In this document: positions 26,716 to 36,521 of the stretch, piece by piece
Numbering within the stretch: position 1 is the first letter of the stretch
Layout of the letters: each line of letters opens with the position of its first letter
Origin: an uncultured Gilliamella sp.
Lineage (GTDB): Bacteria > Pseudomonadota > Gammaproteobacteria > Enterobacterales > Orbaceae
Reading direction: 5' to 3'
Assembly: GCA_946481345.1 (NCBI GenBank)
Contig: CAMLMY010000002.1
Coordinates: 1 to 64,000, forward strand
Length of the DNA: 64,000 nt
Translations under genes and position numbers: made by a program
The notes under the pieces: generated by a model
Seen by the model: the letters and a program-made list of their open reading frames with translations, nothing else
The model's database searches: none
What the model was told of the DNA's origin: nothing

Positions 26716-27201
26716 TTATTCATGCCATTTTTTTAATCCATTCATGGGACATTTTGTTAATAAATTAAATAGGTTATCGTTATCGGGTAATATTAGGTCA
26801 GGTGAAATATCAAATAAAGGATAAAGCACAAATTCTCTTTTTTTCATATGATAGTGTGGTATGGTAAGCCTTTCTGTATCTATAACTAAGTCATCATATA
26901 ACAATATATCTAAATCTAATGTTCTTGCCCCCCAGCGATTTTCTTTACGGACTCTACCCTGTGACTTTTCAATGGTTTGTAAATGATCTAATAGTGCTAT
27001 TGGTGTCAGAGACGTGGTTAATTTGATGACTGCATTGAGATAATCATTTTGATCTTGTGGTCCCAATGGTTTGCTACGATAAAATGGCGAAATATCAGAA
27101 ACAACTGTTTCAGGTAATTGTTTTAAGGCCGCAATAGCTTGATTAGCTTGCTCTAATGGATCGTTAAGATTACTGCCTAAGGCAATATAACAAATTGGCA
27201 T
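26716..27201 (-). CDS. folK: 6-hydroxymethyl-7,8-dihydropterin pyrophosphokinase
   Basis: 161 aa (E. coli 159). It transfers pyrophosphate from ATP to 6-hydroxymethyl-dihydropterin in folate synthesis. The HPPK signature is RWGARTLDLDILLYDD near residues 86-101, and YIALGSNLNDP opens the protein. The ORF-track start is 16 codons early; ATG at 27201 matches the family N-terminus, though no strong Shine-Dalgarno is visible. In E. coli folK follows pcnB; here it stands upstream of dksA and no pcnB is in the window. Confidence 0.93.
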   Translation of the reverse strand: MPICYIALGSNLNDPLEQANQAIAALKQLPETVVSDISPFYRSKPLGPQDQNDYLNAVIKLTTSLTPIALLDHLQTIEKSQGRVRKENRWGARTLDLDILLYDDLVIDTERLTIPHYHMKKREFVLYPLFDISPDLILPDNDNLFNLLTKCPMNGLKKWHE

Positions 27202-27387
27202 AATTAGATTCAATTGAGGTGATGTTAAAACATGGTGATATTTTAGCATATAAACAAGTTAGTAACTAATAAAGGAAATAGAATATAGAATAATGTTTCA
27301 ATTAAATTTTTGAAAAAATTGAGGAGCAGTTTTTTTGAGTTTTATAACTATCTATTTATTATTTTTTTATAATATTTTCACTAAAAC

Positions 27388-27427
27388 TGGATGTGAATTT
27401 GGTTCAATTTAACCTTAAACACATCCA
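27388..27427 (-). terminator. Terminator after aspC
   Basis: An 8-bp stem, TGGATGTG and CACATCCA, with an inner GGTT/AACC helix in the loop. It lies 32 bp beyond the aspC stop and is followed on the - strand by GTTTTAG. Confidence 0.5.
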
Positions 27428-27459
27428 ATTATGAAGAATATACGTTATTTTAGTTTATA

Positions 27460-28635
27460 CTATAAAACTTCGACAATTGATTCACAAAGTCTAGACATAT
27501 TATCGATAGTCATTCCGGCAACATTGATTCGTCCCGAATTAACAATATAAATACTATAATCATTACGCAATTTAAGTACTTGTTCTTCAGTTAAACCACT
27601 AAATGAAAACATACCATTTTGTTTGGCAATAAAACTAAAATCTTGGTTAGCGCCTTTGTCTTGTAGCGTTTTCACAAATAGTTGGCGCATACGATGAATA
27701 CGTTGACGCATGCCCGTTAATTCATCAATCCACTCTTCTTTTAATTCAGCATTGTTTAATATATAAGAGACAATCTTAGCACCATGGGCTGGAGGATTAG
27801 AGTAGTTGGCTCTGATAATAGTTTTGACCTGACTAAATGCTCGATCGGCAATTTCGCTATCAGCTGCAATTAAAGTGAATGCACCAACACGCTCATTATA
27901 TAGACCGAAATTTTTTGAGTAAGAGCTAGCAATCAGTAGTTCAGGTTGATTATTCGCAAACAGTCTAAGTCCATATACGTCTTCTTCTATACCTTGACCA
28001 AACCCTTGATAAGCGAGGTCAAATAGTGGTAACCAACCATTTTTTAAGGCTAACTCTGAAATTGTTTGCCATTGTTCTGGAGTCGGATCGATACCGGTAG
28101 GGTTATGGCAACAACCATGAAATAGCACTGCTTCACCGGCAATAACTTGATTCAAATCACTCATTAAACCATCAAAATCTAGGCTTCGAGTTTGAGCATC
28201 ATAATAACGGTATTCTCGAACTTCTAATCCCGCAGTTTGAAATACGCTACGATGATTAGGCCACGATGGATTGCTTATCCAAACTCGTTTTATTTTCGTA
28301 CGGCGAGATAAAAAATCTGCCATAATGCGTAATGCACCGGTTCCGCCAGGGGCTTGCGCAGTTCTCGCTCGTTGATTTTCACTACCGAACAGTAAAACTT
28401 GAGTGGCAATATTAAATGAATTAACACCATCAATGGGTAAATAGCTTTTTGTGGTTTCATCATCTAGCAATAGATGCTCAGCTTTTTTTACACTTTCTAA
28501 AATAGGTGTTTTGGTGGTTTCATCTTTATAAACACCAACACTTAAATTAATTTTGTTGGTACGTTCATCCTTGTTGTAGAGATCCGCTAAGCCTAAAATA
28601 GGATCTGCTGGTGCTGCTAATAAATATTCAAACAT
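27460..28635 (-). CDS. aspC: Aspartate aminotransferase
   Basis: 391 aa class I PLP aminotransferase. It shows the AspC opening [20 protein letters not shown], the [12 protein letters not shown] motif, the PLP-binding lysine in [15 protein letters not shown] near residue 246, and the C-terminal SGRINVAGM with the carboxylate-binding Arg. It interconverts aspartate/2-oxoglutarate and oxaloacetate/glutamate. The paralogous tyrB starts at 63164. AGGT lies before the ATG. Confidence 0.94.
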   Translation of the reverse strand: MFEYLLAAPADPILGLADLYNKDERTNKINLSVGVYKDETTKTPILESVKKAEHLLLDDETTKSYLPIDGVNSFNIATQVLLFGSENQRARTAQAPGGTGALRIMADFLSRRTKIKRVWISNPSWPNHRSVFQTAGLEVREYRYYDAQTRSLDFDGLMSDLNQVIAGEAVLFHGCCHNPTGIDPTPEQWQTISELALKNGWLPLFDLAYQGFGQGIEEDVYGLRLFANNQPELLIASSYSKNFGLYNERVGAFTLIAADSEIADRAFSQVKTIIRANYSNPPAHGAKIVSYILNNAELKEEWIDELTGMRQRIHRMRQLFVKTLQDKGANQDFSFIAKQNGMFSFSGLTEEQVLKLRNDYSIYIVNSGRINVAGMTIDNMSRLCESIVEVL

Positions 28636-28764
28636 AAGTTACCTATTTCTTTTAGTGACACTTATTGCATTATATACATATTGTTTGGCAAGTTACAATT
28701 TGTAAACCACAATGCACTTGAACCTCATTTGTACCACAGCTTAGTGATTATCGAAAGCTAATTA

Positions 28765-29298
28765 TTATGCTATAACGATAAGTTTTTCAAGAAATGACGC
28801 TAAATCAGATGATAATGTTGTCAATTGTCCAGTTATTAAATCTTCTTTAACTACTTCACCAGTCAAATTATTTAATGCGACGATTTCAGTATCTTCATCG
28901 GTTGAGGCGATAAAAATGGTCGGCGTTCGCTTTAATTTTTTTTGTTGCGATAGGTGAGCAATTAAATTTTTTTCTAAATTTGAAAAGTCATCGTCATTCC
29001 ATGCTTGCAATAAAATTAAATTAACGTCAGCAAATTTTGCTGTCAGATTTGCAGCATATTGTGTACCGTAAAATGTATGTGCACTTGGGTGGATTTTGAT
29101 GTTAATAACTTGTTCTGCTATGGTTAAATCTCTTGGAGGATTAAGTAAAAAAGGTTGCCAATAAACGACTAGATTTTCAGTTTTGATAATGCAAGGCGAG
29201 GGTAAACCATGTAATTCTTCACTTTGTGGAGCATGTTCAAATTGAGCGATCCAACGCTGGGTAAAATCAAGCAATGCTACTTTTTCTGGCGATTCCAT
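28765..29298 (-). CDS. syd: SecY-interacting protein Syd
   Basis: 177 aa (E. coli 181). Conserved family stretches are SEELHGLPSPCII, VVYWQPF, HPSAHTFYGTQYAANLTAKFADVNLILLQAWNDDDF, NLIAHLSQQKKLKRTPTIFIA and NLTGEVVKE. Syd is a peripheral inner-membrane protein that binds SecY and monitors or destabilises faulty translocons. It lies upstream of aspC on the same strand, 129 bp apart, with no obvious functional link. The start has only a weak ribosome binding site. Confidence 0.93.
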   Translation of the reverse strand: MESPEKVALLDFTQRWIAQFEHAPQSEELHGLPSPCIIKTENLVVYWQPFLLNPPRDLTIAEQVINIKIHPSAHTFYGTQYAANLTAKFADVNLILLQAWNDDDFSNLEKNLIAHLSQQKKLKRTPTIFIASTDEDTEIVALNNLTGEVVKEDLITGQLTTLSSDLASFLEKLIVIA

Positions 29299-29568
29299 AA
29301 CTAAATATTATCTCATAGTTCATTTTATAATCGATAGTTGTTTAATATTATACGGACTAAATTGGCATATACACAATTGTTAAAGTTAAGTTTTTAAATT
29401 CATGAAATGTGTTATAAATTGATATAAAAAATTTGCCAAAGTTATTCCCAATTAAATGATGAAAAATTAATCGATAAAGCCTTTTTTTATTGTGTTTTCA
29501 GTTTAATTTTAGGGCAGTACAAAACCAGTATTAAATTGTTTATAAAACAGTCAGTTTAATTTACTTGC
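29299..29568. other. Spacer upstream of the rne leader
   Basis: Divergent spacer between syd and rne, very AT-rich. It should contain the syd promoter and the distal rne promoter. No clear operator or gene is visible. Confidence 0.4.
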
Positions 29569-29643
29569 TATCCGTTGCTGAAACGTGAATAATAGACACG
29601 GATATTTTATCCATGTAATGCAGCAATGGCGTTAGACATTACA
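29569..29643 (+). promoter_or_regulatory. Structured rne 5' leader, candidate RNase E autoregulation element
   Basis: Two adjacent stem-loops lie about 400-470 nt before the rne start: TATCCGT (29569-29575) with ACGGATA (29598-29604), and TGTAATG (29614-29620) with CATTACA (29637-29643). This part is richer in GC than the rest of the spacer. E. coli rne has a 361-nt leader whose hairpins bind RNase E for feedback control, so a comparable element is expected. Equivalence to Rfam rne5 is not verified. Confidence 0.45.
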
Positions 29644-30041
29644 GTTTGTCAAAATAAAATAGCGTAAGTAGAATTATTATAATTAATTAATATGTTTATT
29701 TTAAACAATCATATAAAGATTTAGTGGTTTGTTAAATTGTAGAAAAAATAGAATTTGCAAACTCATCATTGAAATAATATCAATAATTGTATGTTTAGTG
29801 GTGTTCAAAAAGTGCATAGGTGTTTTGAATGTAATATTACCTCTAAAAAGTGTATTGATGTTGGATAAGTTATACTGATTTCACATAAAATAATAACAAA
29901 AATAACACAAATAAAATAATGAATACGGTATAAAAAATATTTAAGTAAGTACTATTGTTTATCATTGTTAAAAATAAGCGTTTATTGTTAATAATAAAAT
30001 TCTACCTACAGTTAATTTAGATTAATGAAGAGTGTAGAATA
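29644..30041. other. Unstructured remainder of the rne leader
   Basis: Roughly 400 bp of AT-rich sequence between the structured part and the rne start. AU-rich single-stranded RNA of this kind would offer RNase E cleavage sites. No ORF with a ribosome binding site is seen. Confidence 0.4.
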
Positions 30042-32729
30042 ATGAAAAGAATGCTAATCAACGCAACCCAGCAAGAAGAGCTGCGTGTTGCCCTTGTTGA
30101 TGGCCAACGCTTGTATGATTTAGATATCGAAAGCCTTGGTCACGAACAAAAAAAAGCCAATATTTATAAAGGCAAAATCACTAAAATCAATCCTAGTTTA
30201 GAAGCTGCATTTGTCTCTTACGGTGGTGAACGAGATGGTTTTTTACCTCTAAAAGAGATCGCTGAAAGCTATTTCCCTTCCAATATCTCTGGTCGTCGTA
30301 GTATTAAACATTTACAAGAAGGCCAAGAAGTTCTTATTCAAATAGAAAAAGAAATTCGTGGTAAAAAAGGTGCCGCTTTAACGACTTATATTAGTTTAGC
30401 CGGTAGCTATTTAGTTTTAATGCCAAATGACCCTAGAGCCGGTGGCGTTTCTCGTCGTATTGAAGGTGAAGAGCGTGCTGACCTTAAGCGTATTATTGAT
30501 GCACTAGAAAAACCAAAAGGTATGGGCGTTATTGCGAGAACAGCAGGGGTTGGTAAAAGCCAGGAAGAGTTGCAACAGGATTTGAATGCTTTAGTCAACT
30601 ATTGGACTGCGATTCAAAATGAATCTAAAAATCATCCAGCGCCAAGTTTAATCCATAAAGAAAGCGATATAATTACTCGTGCATTCCGTGATTACTTGCG
30701 TGATGATGTTGGTGATATTCTCATTGATAATCCAAAAGTACTTGAAATTGCTAAAAAGCGATTAGCTGATTTAGGCCGAGTTGAGTATGTTAGTCGCTTA
30801 AAACTTTATGAGGGTGATGTACCATTATTTAACCATTTCCAAATTGAAGGGCAGATTGAATCAGCATTCCAACGTGAAGTTCGATTGCCATCTGGTGGCT
30901 CAATTGTTATTGATGCAACCGAAGCATTAACTGCTATTGATATCAACTCAGCGAAATCTATCCGTGGTAGCGATATTGAAGAGACTGCATTTAATACTAA
31001 CCTTGAAGCAGCGGAAGAAATTGCTCGTCAATTACGCTTACGTGATTTAGGTGGTTTAATTGTTATCGATTTTATCGATATGACGCCAATCCGTAATCAG
31101 CGTGAAGTTGAAAATCGCTTGAAAGAAGCGATGAAAACTGACCGAGCAAGAATTCAAACCACACGTATTTCTCGTTTTGGTCTACTTGAGATGTCTCGTC
31201 AACGTTTAAGCCCTTCGTTGCGTGAAGCTACTCACCATATTTGTCCTCGTTGTCAAGGGACAGGTACGGTTCGTGATAATAACTCATTATCACTGTCAAT
31301 TCTTCGCTTAATTCAAGAAGAAGCGATGAAAGATAATACCGTGCAGATTGACGTGATTGTGCCAGTGCCAATTGCAAGTTATTTGCTTAATGAAAAACGT
31401 CGAGCCATTACCAATATCGAAAGAATGCATCCAGATGTTAAAATTGTTATTGCTGGTGATGAAGAGATGGAAACACCTCTTTATAAAGTCATTCGTAAAC
31501 GTCGTGGTGAGGAGACCGATGTATTAAGCTATAATTTACCTAAATTGATTCGTGAGCTTGAAGAAGAGGAAGAAGATCAAGTTACTGAATTGGTGGTAGA
31601 AGAAGCAGTATTATCTGGCCCTAAAGTAGAAGCAAGCAAAGCGCCAAAAGCAAAAGTTGAGCCGAAAAAAGTTGAAACATCAACTGGTTTATTCGGTGGA
31701 TTGTTTAAAAAGATTCGTCAACTATTTGTGACTGAAAAAGAGGCTCCAAAACCTGAAGTTAAACCTCAGCAAAATAGACGACGAGACAATCAACGTTCAA
31801 ATAATCGACGTCAACGTAATAATCGTAACAATAATGCGGCAGCTGCAGCAAATAATATAACTACTGAAGAAGTTAAAGAGCCGACACGTAACAATCGTCG
31901 TAGCAAACAAAATAACAATGGCAACACCAATACAGCGAATAATATCAAGGCAGATAAAGTAGTTAATGAGACTGCACAACCAAAACAAAAAGAAGCTAAG
32001 CCACGCAGACAACCACGAAACTTAACTAAGAGTGTTCGGGTCAAAAATAGTGATGCGCCAGTTCAGAACGAAAAAGAGCGTATTGTGATCCCTTCTTTAT
32101 TGTTACCAATTATTGTTCCAGAAACAGGTGAAAATAAAGCTGTTGGCGAATCACAACCAAAACGTCAACGACGCACATCTCGACATTTGCGTATGAATAC
32201 ACCGCGTACCAAACGTCGTGGTAAAAATACTGAACTAAAACAGTCGCCAGTGCCATTGTCATTTGCTGCTGCGTCTTTAGAGCTAGCATTAGGTCGGGTA
32301 GCGGTTGATTATAGTCAAGTGAATAGTGAACAACCAAATAACGTCGTACCAGTCATTCCTTCACTTTTATTACCAATCGTAATTAAAGATGAGGTGAATA
32401 CTAATAGTGCTGAAAAAGCGGTTGTTAGTGACCGAAAACCACAACAACAACCAAAAGCAGCAGCAACGAGCTCTCAAGCTGATTTTGATGTTCAAGAAAA
32501 TAAACCGCAGACAGATGAAGTTGTCACCATGCCTGCAACAGAAACGACTGCTGGTTATTCTTCATCAGTGATGACAAAGGCTCCTGCTCCAGATTATGTA
32601 GAATCTAATAGTGGGATAAAAACTCGAGAAGAGTTGGATTATCATTATGAAGGTAAAGGTAATGCGGGTGGCTTAAGTGCACAAGATCACGCTTATGCAG
32701 CTGCAAGTAAACCGGTTATACCTGAGTAG
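30042..32729 (+). CDS. rne: Ribonuclease E
   Basis: 895 aa, shorter than E. coli (1061) because of the scaffold half. An S1 domain (about residues 35-120) is followed by the 5' sensor and the DNase I-like domain with metal-binding Asp in IVIDATEALTAIDINSAK and GGLIVIDFIDM, then the Zn-link CPRCQGTG near 404. TGLFGGLFKKIRQLF near 545 is an amphipathic helix fit for membrane anchoring. The C-terminal half is disordered and rich in Arg, Asn and Gln, as expected for RNA binding. It carries the decapeptide VIPSLLLPI(I/V) twice, near residues 682 and 771. It initiates mRNA decay and rRNA/tRNA processing. Confidence 0.96.
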   Translation: MKRMLINATQQEELRVALVDGQRLYDLDIESLGHEQKKANIYKGKITKINPSLEAAFVSYGGERDGFLPLKEIAESYFPSNISGRRSIKHLQEGQEVLIQIEKEIRGKKGAALTTYISLAGSYLVLMPNDPRAGGVSRRIEGEERADLKRIIDALEKPKGMGVIARTAGVGKSQEELQQDLNALVNYWTAIQNESKNHPAPSLIHKESDIITRAFRDYLRDDVGDILIDNPKVLEIAKKRLADLGRVEYVSRLKLYEGDVPLFNHFQIEGQIESAFQREVRLPSGGSIVIDATEALTAIDINSAKSIRGSDIEETAFNTNLEAAEEIARQLRLRDLGGLIVIDFIDMTPIRNQREVENRLKEAMKTDRARIQTTRISRFGLLEMSRQRLSPSLREATHHICPRCQGTGTVRDNNSLSLSILRLIQEEAMKDNTVQIDVIVPVPIASYLLNEKRRAITNIERMHPDVKIVIAGDEEMETPLYKVIRKRRGEETDVLSYNLPKLIRELEEEEEDQVTELVVEEAVLSGPKVEASKAPKAKVEPKKVETSTGLFGGLFKKIRQLFVTEKEAPKPEVKPQQNRRRDNQRSNNRRQRNNRNNNAAAAANNITTEEVKEPTRNNRRSKQNNNGNTNTANNIKADKVVNETAQPKQKEAKPRRQPRNLTKSVRVKNSDAPVQNEKERIVIPSLLLPIIVPETGENKAVGESQPKRQRRTSRHLRMNTPRTKRRGKNTELKQSPVPLSFAAASLELALGRVAVDYSQVNSEQPNNVVPVIPSLLLPIVIKDEVNTNSAEKAVVSDRKPQQQPKAAATSSQADFDVQENKPQTDEVVTMPATETTAGYSSSVMTKAPAPDYVESNSGIKTREELDYHYEGKGNAGGLSAQDHAYAAASKPVIPE

Positions 32730-32739
32730 TGTATAGATA

Positions 32740-32767
32740 AATAACGGTGACAAATGTCACCGTTATT
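32740..32767 (+). terminator. Hairpin between rne and sapB
   Basis: A perfect 12-bp stem, AATAACGGTGAC and GTCACCGTTATT, with a 4-nt loop lies 10 bp after the rne stop. It is followed by CTTAACTC, with no real T run, so some readthrough into sapBCDF is likely. Confidence 0.6.
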
Positions 32768-32797
32768 CTTAACTCATAAAAGCGATAAAGATAAACA

Positions 32798-33727
32798 ATG
32801 ATTATCTATATTTTAAAAAAAATAGTGACGTTTTTATTTATTATCTGCGTACTTGCCCAGATCAGCTTTTGTCTGGTTTATTTTGTTCCTCAATCTATTT
32901 TTAGTGATTTAACTTTTATTGATGCCTATAGCGCTTTTTTTAAGCAACTATTGCAAGGTCAATTTAGGTTAATGTCTGGTGAAACCGTTCCTTTTTTCGA
33001 TACGTTATTAACGACATTTGAGCTTTGTATTTTAGCGTTACTTGTTGCGTTATTTATTGGTATTCCGTTAGGGATTTTTCTTGGTTTAAGTAATATAAAT
33101 TGGCTAAATACCACAATTCGATTAGGTTGTTTAATCTTTTATTCTTGTCCGATTGTTATGTTAGCAACATTAGTGATGTTTTATCTTTCATCAACATTGC
33201 CAATGTCAATGAACTTCGATATATCAATATCAGTAACGGGGAGTTCTTTATTAGATATTATTCTTTCATCGCGAGCAGACAAATTACCGGCACTTTGGGA
33301 ACAACTGCATTATTTACTTTTGCCAACAATCATTTTAGCGATTCAACCAAGTATTGTGACTATTCAATTAGTCAGTGAAAATGTTAAAAATACCTCAAGG
33401 CAAAACTATATTAAAATGGCAATTATACGCGAGCGTTCACCATTTAAGATTTTACGTCGACATTTATTACCAAATTCGATTCCATCGACAATCCCACAAT
33501 TGACATATAATACAACGACTCTATTATTTTTAACGATGGTGATTGAAATCTTGTTTAACCGTGTTGGTCTTGGCCAATGGGTTATGTTGGCTTATCGTAA
33601 TCATAATTATTTTATTATTTCGATAGCAATCCTTGCTTGTGGAACAGTAATTAGCTTATTAACTTTATTAGGTGAGATATCTGCTATTGCTATTTATCCA
33701 TTACGTCATAAGGAACATTATGCCTAG
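32798..33727 (+). CDS. sapB: Sap ABC transporter permease SapB
   Basis: 309 aa inner-membrane permease of the oligopeptide (DppB-like) type with about six helices. The N-terminal MIIYILKKIVTFLFIICVLAQISFCLVYFVPQ and the EAA loop region (RQNYIKMAIIRERSPFKILRRHLLPNSIPSTIP) identify it. In E. coli SapBCDF exports putrescine, and in Salmonella and Haemophilus the Sap system contributes to antimicrobial peptide resistance. It is the first gene of the operon here; sapA, the usual first gene, is absent and rne lies directly upstream. Confidence 0.9.
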   Translation: MIIYILKKIVTFLFIICVLAQISFCLVYFVPQSIFSDLTFIDAYSAFFKQLLQGQFRLMSGETVPFFDTLLTTFELCILALLVALFIGIPLGIFLGLSNINWLNTTIRLGCLIFYSCPIVMLATLVMFYLSSTLPMSMNFDISISVTGSSLLDIILSSRADKLPALWEQLHYLLLPTIILAIQPSIVTIQLVSENVKNTSRQNYIKMAIIRERSPFKILRRHLLPNSIPSTIPQLTYNTTTLLFLTMVIEILFNRVGLGQWVMLAYRNHNYFIISIAILACGTVISLLTLLGEISAIAIYPLRHKEHYA

Positions 33728-34580
33728 GATGAACCAGTTAGCCAAGAACATGAAAATATGCTTGCATAAACTGCATAGTAATTTGTACTTAATTGTCAGT
33801 TTTTATGGGATTTTGGGTATAGCTTTTATTGCATTATCAACTAAATGGTTTTTTCATGCTCATTTAAATCCAGTATATGTCGCTTCTTTGCCTCCTGCTT
33901 GGTGGCCAACTGGTGATATCAATCATATATTAGGAACAACGGCTCAAGGACAAGATATTTTCGATTATTTATTGATCGGCTATCGGTCAACTATTTCAAT
34001 GACATTAAAAGCGGTTTTTTATGTCATTATCATTGGTGGTGTGATTAATTATTTGATGTTTTTTGTCGCATTTATTCGACCGTTTATCTTATTTATCTTT
34101 AGATTCTTTATGGTTGTACCACCATTATTGGGTGTGATTGTAATTAGTTTGCTATTAGAAGATGATATTACCAATATCTTAGTGATCATTGGTTTATCTT
34201 ATGCGCCAAGATTTATTTATAATATCCATCAACGTGTTATCAAAGAATGGAATAAAACTTACATCACCGCTTATCGACTTGATGGTTTATCTTCATTTTC
34301 TATTTTAAACCATTATATTGTACCTAATATCTTACCGGTTTATTTGACCGAGATAGTGTCATTATTTGGTTCGGTTATTTTAGCTATCACAACCATTACA
34401 TTTTTAGGCTTTGCGAATGATTTTTCTCGACCTGATTTAGGCATGATGATGTTTAAAATGAAAGACATAATGGATGTTAATTTATTGGCCTTTTTAGCTC
34501 CAGGAATTGCCGTCTCTGTTACGATTATTTTGGTTTATTTATTCAATTTTGGGTTATATGGTCAGCGAGTAGGGCATTAA
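33720..34580 (+). CDS. sapC: Sap ABC transporter permease SapC
   Basis: 286 aa DppC-like permease. Hydrophobic helices begin with [39 protein letters not shown] and the EAA loop [26 protein letters not shown] are the family landmarks. The ORF-track start (33672) lies well inside sapB. ATG at 33720 has AAGGA seven bases upstream and overlaps the sapB stop by 8 bp, pointing to translational coupling. Confidence 0.9.
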   Translation: MPRMNQLAKNMKICLHKLHSNLYLIVSFYGILGIAFIALSTKWFFHAHLNPVYVASLPPAWWPTGDINHILGTTAQGQDIFDYLLIGYRSTISMTLKAVFYVIIIGGVINYLMFFVAFIRPFILFIFRFFMVVPPLLGVIVISLLLEDDITNILVIIGLSYAPRFIYNIHQRVIKEWNKTYITAYRLDGLSSFSILNHYIVPNILPVYLTEIVSLFGSVILAITTITFLGFANDFSRPDLGMMMFKMKDIMDVNLLAFLAPGIAVSVTIILVYLFNFGLYGQRVGH

Positions 34581-34582
34581 TC

Positions 34583-35572
34583 ATGGCACTATTAGACATT
34601 CGTAATTTAACTATTGAATTTATTACTCCTGATGGCCTGTTACGGGCGATTGATCGCGTCAATTTAAAACTATCAGAAGGTGAAATTCGAGGTCTAGTTG
34701 GTGAATCAGGTTCAGGTAAAAGTCTAATTGCTAAAGCGATACTTGGTGTCACTAATCATAATTGGAAGATTTCTGCTGATCGTTTTTATTTTAATGATGT
34801 TGATTTATTGAAGTTGACACCGAAACAACGGCGAAAAGTGATTAGTGATAATATATCCATGGTTTTCCAAGAGCCACAATCTTGTTTAGATCCGTCTATG
34901 AAAATTGGCCAACAATTAATTGAGGCCATTCCGCAAAGAACATTTAAAGGTCATTGGTGGCAACGACTGTTTTGGCGTAAGAATCGCGCGATTGAGTTAC
35001 TACATCGTGTTGGGATTAAAGATCATAAAGAAATACTTAAATCATACCCATTTGAATTAACGGAAGGCGAATGTCAAAAAGTGATGATCGCTATAGCATT
35101 AGCTAATCAACCTAAATTACTTATTGCCGATGAACCAACCAATGCCATGGAAGCGACAACCGAAGCGCAAATATTTCGTTTGCTTGCGAGTATGAATCAA
35201 AATATGGGTACGACTATTTTACTGATTAGCCATGATTTGCAAATGGTTACTCGCTGGACTGATCGTATCAATGTCCTATATTGCGGACAAACTGTTGAGG
35301 TTGCTGATAGTGAAGATTTGATTAAATCACCTTATCACCCTTATACTCAGGCATTGATTTATGCTATTCCTGATTTTGGTAAAGCGATGCCGCATAAAAG
35401 CCCTTTAAATACCTTACCTGGCGTTATTCCATCATTGGAACATTTACCCATTGGTTGTCGATTGGGGCCTCGTTGTCCTTATGCACAAAAAAAATGTATA
35501 CAAGCACCAGAACTTATCCCAATCAAAGATCATTCGGTAGCCTGTCATTTTCCATTAAATACTGATGAGTAG
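34583..35572 (+). CDS. sapD: Sap ABC transporter ATPase SapD
   Basis: 329 aa ATP-binding protein of the DppD type. Walker A is GESGSGKSL near residue 40; the signature is the unusual [12 protein letters not shown], also found in enteric SapD; Walker B is [12 protein letters not shown] with an acidic tail typical of the family. The C-terminal [20 protein letters not shown] is the Cys-rich oligopeptide-ATPase extension. E. coli SapD also stimulates Trk potassium uptake. It starts 2 bp after sapC. Confidence 0.93.
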   Translation: MALLDIRNLTIEFITPDGLLRAIDRVNLKLSEGEIRGLVGESGSGKSLIAKAILGVTNHNWKISADRFYFNDVDLLKLTPKQRRKVISDNISMVFQEPQSCLDPSMKIGQQLIEAIPQRTFKGHWWQRLFWRKNRAIELLHRVGIKDHKEILKSYPFELTEGECQKVMIAIALANQPKLLIADEPTNAMEATTEAQIFRLLASMNQNMGTTILLISHDLQMVTRWTDRINVLYCGQTVEVADSEDLIKSPYHPYTQALIYAIPDFGKAMPHKSPLNTLPGVIPSLEHLPIGCRLGPRCPYAQKKCIQAPELIPIKDHSVACHFPLNTDE

Positions 35573-35593
35573 TTTGAGATATAGGAATAGTTA

Positions 35594-36406
35594 ATGAACC
35601 CAATATTAAAAGTCCGAAATTTATCAAAGCGATTTAAAATCCCTAAAGGACTCTTTGGTCATTTACAAATTGATGCTGTCAAACCTTTGTCATTTTCGCT
35701 AAATGAAGGGAAAACGTTAGCCATAATTGGACAAAATGGTTCCGGAAAATCGACATTAGCTAAAATGCTGGTTGGTATGATTAAACCAGATAGTGGCGAT
35801 ATTTGGATTGATGGTAACAAAGTAGAATATGGCGATTTTGGCCATCGTTCTCAACTGATTCGCATGATATTCCAACATGTTGAAAGTTCATTTGATCCAC
35901 GGCTTCGTATTGGCCAATTGCTTGAAATTCCACTTAAACGCAATGCCAATTATAGCAGTCATGAACGGGAAAAATTAATCAATGCTGTTTTAAAACAAGT
36001 TGGTTTATTACCGGAACATGCTTCCTATTATCCGTCAGTGATGGCAGCAGGACAAAAACAACGCGTTGCTTTGGCTAGAGCACTAATTTTAAAGCCTAAA
36101 GTGATAATTCTTGATGAAGCTTTAGCTGCATTAGATATTTCAATGCGTTCACAAATTGTTAATTTAATGTTGTCATTACAAGAAGAGCAACAGATATCTT
36201 ATGTTTATGTCACACAAGATATCGGAATGATGAAACATATTAGTGACCAAATTATCGTTATGCATAATGGTGAAGTGGTCGAATATGGTAATACTGCCGA
36301 AGTTTTAGCTTCGCCATTAAGTGACATTACTCAAAAGCTTATCAATAGTTATTTTGGTGAAGCACTAACAGCCGATACTTGGCGGACAGATACTCGAGCT
36401 TTTTAG
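35594..36406 (+). CDS. sapF: Sap ABC transporter ATPase SapF
   Basis: 270 aa, second ATPase of the Sap complex. Walker A is GQNGSGKST near residue 45, the signature is MAAGQKQRVALARAL, and Walker B is VIILDEALAALD. The C-terminus FGEALTADTWRTD is specific to SapF. AGGAA precedes the ATG and the gap to sapD is 21 bp. No clear terminator follows; AATAAC-GCA-GTTATT at 36432 is a small AT hairpin only. Confidence 0.93.
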   Translation: MNPILKVRNLSKRFKIPKGLFGHLQIDAVKPLSFSLNEGKTLAIIGQNGSGKSTLAKMLVGMIKPDSGDIWIDGNKVEYGDFGHRSQLIRMIFQHVESSFDPRLRIGQLLEIPLKRNANYSSHEREKLINAVLKQVGLLPEHASYYPSVMAAGQKQRVALARALILKPKVIILDEALAALDISMRSQIVNLMLSLQEEQQISYVYVTQDIGMMKHISDQIIVMHNGEVVEYGNTAEVLASPLSDITQKLINSYFGEALTADTWRTDTRAF

Positions 36407-36491
36407 TTTTATTTTGCAGCAGCATTAACCAAATAACGCAGTTATTATTCTGATTTTGTTTAAAATATTCTATTTATTTTCCAATAAATAC

Positions 36492-36520
36492 TCGACAAAT
36501 TTTTTAAAACGCTCTATATT
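36492..36520 (+). promoter_or_regulatory. metA promoter
   Basis: TCGACA (36492-36497), a 17-bp spacer and TATATT (36515-36520) form a sigma-70 type promoter. The predicted start point, near 36527, falls within the MetJ boxes. The leader to metA is about 70 nt. Confidence 0.6.
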
Positions 36521-36521
36521 T

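Noticed and set aside
29299-30041. Possible small gene in the long spacer before rne
   Set aside because: Only 25-codon frames without ribosome binding sites; the space is accounted for by the rne leader.
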